Made by a program: the position numbers and the translations under genes. From contig NZ_JBIPKH010000008.1 in the NCBI RefSeq assembly GCF_044068625.1, positions 51,362 through 115,361 of the forward strand: a stretch of DNA of 64,000 nt. The letters run 5' to 3'. A model generated the notes under the pieces. The model did no database searches. It saw only the letters and a list, made by a program, of their open reading frames with translations, and was not told the origin of the DNA. Positions 61,907 to 64,000 of this stretch are shown here, in pieces (within the stretch, counting starts at the first letter, position 1; each line of letters starts with the position of its first letter). The DNA comes from Desulfurivibrio sp044068625. GTDB taxonomy: Bacteria; Desulfobacterota; Desulfobulbia; Desulfobulbales; Desulfurivibrionaceae.

Positions 61907-63694
61907 TCAGTGGCTGTTGCCGGTACGGATGCCGACCACATCGCCATTGAAGATTTCAGTCACCGCCTGGACCAGGGGGTCGTTGGCCAGAGCCCGGCGC
62001 TCCTCCTGGGGCAAGCCATCGCCATCAACCACCACGCTGTCCCCCCCGCGAATCCGCAGTCGCAGGGTCAGCTCCTGCTGAAAATAATCCTGGGCGTATT
62101 CGGTGAGCAGCCGACTGTTTTCCGGCTCCTCCAGCAACTTGCAATCGGCCGAATCGTCGTAGCGGACCAGCAGCTCTCCCCCCTCCTCCCGGGCGCCGGC
62201 CGCCATCTCCAGAACCGGAGCCATCCACACCTTGCGCTCCCGGACATAACGGACAAAACCATCCCAATCCCGGCGCAGATCCCGCCCCCCCTCTTTGGGG
62301 CCCGACTCGGCCGACGGGGTGGGCGCGATCCGGGGCTCGACCGCAGGAGCCGGCTTCGAAACGGGTTCCGCCGTAACCATCGGCTCCGGTTGGGCGGCGA
62401 CTGGCGGGGCCTTGACCAGCTCCGCGGCCGGCTCGGCCAGCCGGGAGCCGCCTCCGCCGACCGGCGCTCCTCCCGGGCCATAAGACGTCTCCCGCTTTGG
62501 CGTCCCCTCTCCCGGCGCGGCCGGCGCTCCTCCCCCACCACCCCCGGGCAGGCCGGCCAGCAGTTGCTCCAGGCGGCCCAGGATCTGGGCGGCGGGCACG
62601 ATCTGGCCGGCCTGGGTGGCCCGGACGAAGGTCATCTCCAGCACCAGCTTGGGGCGGGAGGCGTACTGCATCTCCTCGATCCCCTTGAGCAGCAGGTTAA
62701 AGCAGTAAAGCAGGGTCTCCCCGCTTTGGCCGGCGGCCAGCTCCTTGAGGCCGGCCAGATCGGAATCGGCCAGATCCAGCAGCCGCTCGGGGTGCTCGGT
62801 GGCCCGACAGACCACCAGATTCCGAAAATAGTTGAGCAGATCGGCGGCAAACCGCTTCAGGTCCATGCCGGCCCGATAGCTCTGATCGAAAATTTCCAGT
62901 ACCAGGGCCAGATCGGCGGCCAGCAGGGCCCGGGCCAGGCGTTCAAAAACCTGGCGATCCACCAATCCCAGCATCTGGCGGACATCGTCATCGCCCACCT
63001 CCTGGCCGCCGAAGGAGAAAACCTGATCCAGCAGACTTAAACCGTCACGAACGCTGCCATCGGCTTCGCGGGCGATCATGGCCAGGGCCGAGTCGGGCAT
63101 CCTGACCTGCTCCGCCTCGGCCACCCGCCGGAAAAAATCGAGCAACTCGGCAAAAGGCACCCGGGTCAGTTCATAGCGCTGACAGCGGGAAAGGATGGTA
63201 ACCGGAATCTTGTGCAGCTCGGTGGTGGCGAACATGAAATAGACATGGGCCGGGGGCTCTTCCAGGGTCTTGAGCAGGGCGTTGAAGGCCTCGGTGGTCA
63301 ACATGTGCACTTCATCGATGATGACGATCTTGTGCTTGCCGGCCACCGGCAGAAAGCGGATATTTTCTTTGAGTTCGCGGATCTCCTGAATGCCGCGATT
63401 ACTGGCCCCGTCAATCTCGTGGAGATCGACGGCGCTGCCGGCACTGATCTCGCGACAGGAATCACACTGATTGCAGGGTCGTTTTCCCGCCTCTTGGGCC
63501 CGGCAGTTGATCGCCTTGGCCATCAGACGGGCCAGGGTGGTTTTGCCCACCCCCCGCACCCCGGAAAAGAGCATGGCATGGGCCACCCGGTCCAAACGCA
63601 AGGCGTTTTGCAGGGTCCGCACCACCGGGCGCTGCCCCACCACCTGCTCAAAGGTCTGGGGCCGCCACTTTCTGGCCAGCACGAGATAGGACAT
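61907..63694 (-). CDS. dnaX: DNA polymerase III subunit gamma/tau DnaX
   Basis: Clamp-loader ATPase subunit, 595 residues. Domain I has Walker A GVRGVGKTT, a zinc module with Cys in RPCNQCDSC, VVIIDEVHMLTTEAFNALLKTLEEPP and sensor SRCQRYELTRV. Domains III to V follow with a Pro/Ala/Gly-rich linker (about 390-480). No slippery A-run was seen, so a shortened gamma by frameshifting is not indicated. Start ATG at 63694; the ribosome-binding site is weak. Confidence 0.97.
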   Translation of the reverse strand: MSYLVLARKWRPQTFEQVVGQRPVVRTLQNALRLDRVAHAMLFSGVRGVGKTTLARLMAKAINCRAQEAGKRPCNQCDSCREISAGSAVDLHEIDGASNRGIQEIRELKENIRFLPVAGKHKIVIIDEVHMLTTEAFNALLKTLEEPPAHVYFMFATTELHKIPVTILSRCQRYELTRVPFAELLDFFRRVAEAEQVRMPDSALAMIAREADGSVRDGLSLLDQVFSFGGQEVGDDDVRQMLGLVDRQVFERLARALLAADLALVLEIFDQSYRAGMDLKRFAADLLNYFRNLVVCRATEHPERLLDLADSDLAGLKELAAGQSGETLLYCFNLLLKGIEEMQYASRPKLVLEMTFVRATQAGQIVPAAQILGRLEQLLAGLPGGGGGGAPAAPGEGTPKRETSYGPGGAPVGGGGSRLAEPAAELVKAPPVAAQPEPMVTAEPVSKPAPAVEPRIAPTPSAESGPKEGGRDLRRDWDGFVRYVRERKVWMAPVLEMAAGAREEGGELLVRYDDSADCKLLEEPENSRLLTEYAQDYFQQELTLRLRIRGGDSVVVDGDGLPQEERRALANDPLVQAVTEIFNGDVVGIRTGNSH

Positions 63695-63754
63695 AGGTTT
63701 GGGCCAAGTGGTAAAATAAAAAGCCAATGCAACTGGTGGCGGCCCTTAAAAAAA

Positions 63755-63857
63755 GGATAGCCAGGCACCCCCGCGGCACACAGAGAATTTCGCTACCGCT
63801 GCTTCCTCCCGGACCTGACGGAGTTTGCGAGCCTCTGTTGCGCGGGACCCGGCTATC
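63755..63857 (-). ncRNA. ffs: Signal recognition particle 4.5S RNA (small bacterial type)
   Basis: The minus strand contains the diagnostic tip-loop region GTCAGGTCCGGGAGGAAGCA followed by GCGGTAGCGA, with flanking stems closed by GATAGCC at the 5' end and GGCTATC at the 3' end. A run of seven T residues (plus-strand A's at 63748-63754) follows directly and likely forms the terminator. It pairs with Ffh for co-translational membrane targeting. Next to dnaX and tRNA-Ser, an arrangement seen in many bacteria. Ends are accurate to a few bases. Confidence 0.95.
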
Positions 63858-63892
63858 GCACTGTATGACCAGACACCACTTAACTATTTCCA

Positions 63893-63981
<89 letters not shown>

Positions 63982-64000
63982 GGGAAAAAACTTTCTCATG

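Noticed and set aside
61907..63694. Programmed frameshift in dnaX to make gamma
   Set aside because: I saw no A-rich slippery heptamer or downstream Shine-Dalgarno/hairpin arrangement in the linker region.

Overview
The window is GC-rich, gene-dense DNA of a Gram-negative, polarly flagellated bacterium. Gene content and order (FlrA/FlrB/FlrC-type sigma-54 flagellar hierarchy, a CooC-type nickel ATPase, two-subunit iron-sulfur fumarase, a stand-alone siroheme/4Fe-4S reductase-like protein, many NtrB-like kinases) fit a strictly anaerobic member of the Desulfobacterota (former Deltaproteobacteria, Desulfobulbales-like). This is an inference from gene families; no 16S gene is present. I saw no insertion sequence, prophage, CRISPR array or defence island. 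The region looks like stable core chromosome.

Layout. 1-4149 (minus): ileS-lspA-fabD, with fabD cut by the window edge and a 45-bp palindrome read in frame inside ileS. 4290-5048 (plus): orphan cooC, ending in a bidirectional terminator shared with flgE. 5144-23525 (minus): a flagellar regulon of about 18 kb. Read in transcription order it is an FlrA-like activator, a large TPR protein, an FlrB-like kinase that lacks its phospho-accepting His, and an FlrC-like activator. A consensus sigma-54 promoter then precedes flgB-flgC-fliE-fliF-fliG-fliH-fliI-fliJ-motE-like, and a terminator plus a second consensus sigma-54 promoter precede fliK-flgD-flgE.

23721-28025 (plus): ftsE-ftsX-envC-like-ctpA, a cell-division and peptidoglycan-remodelling module. 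28059-31622 (minus): motA-motB-PilZ followed without a gap by the two fumarase subunits. 31701-36164 (minus): rlmE-yebC-ruvC-ruvA-ruvB-panB, where ruvC appears to start at a CTG overlapping the yebC stop. 36251-37963 (minus): rsmI and a small histidine kinase. 38146-41642 (plus): traB-like, yhbY, cmoA, cmoB. 41666-43393 (minus): Na/phosphate cotransporter. 43630-44433 (plus): a short flagellin. 44442-50014: siroheme-protein homologue, a small conserved hypothetical, speA, a DEAD-box helicase and a Nudix-like protein. 50288-52993 (plus): a large membrane hybrid kinase.

53011-63981 (minus): an information-processing block: tRNA-Ser(GGA), SRP RNA, dnaX, ybaB, recR, tRNA-Val(GAC), thrS, infC (ATT start), rpmI, rplT, pheS, pheT, ihfA, a MerR-type regulator and tRNA-Pro(GGG).

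How it works together: the flagellar genes form a sigma-54 cascade whose activators lie in the same cluster and whose two -24/-12 promoters are visible. Stator genes (motAB), a PilZ protein and flagellin sit elsewhere in the window. I found no unmistakable new multi-gene system. The strongest unusual signals are the FlrB-like kinase with Gln in place of His, the TPR protein between the flagellar regulators, the in-frame palindrome in ileS, the CTG-start ruvC and the small siroheme-type protein.
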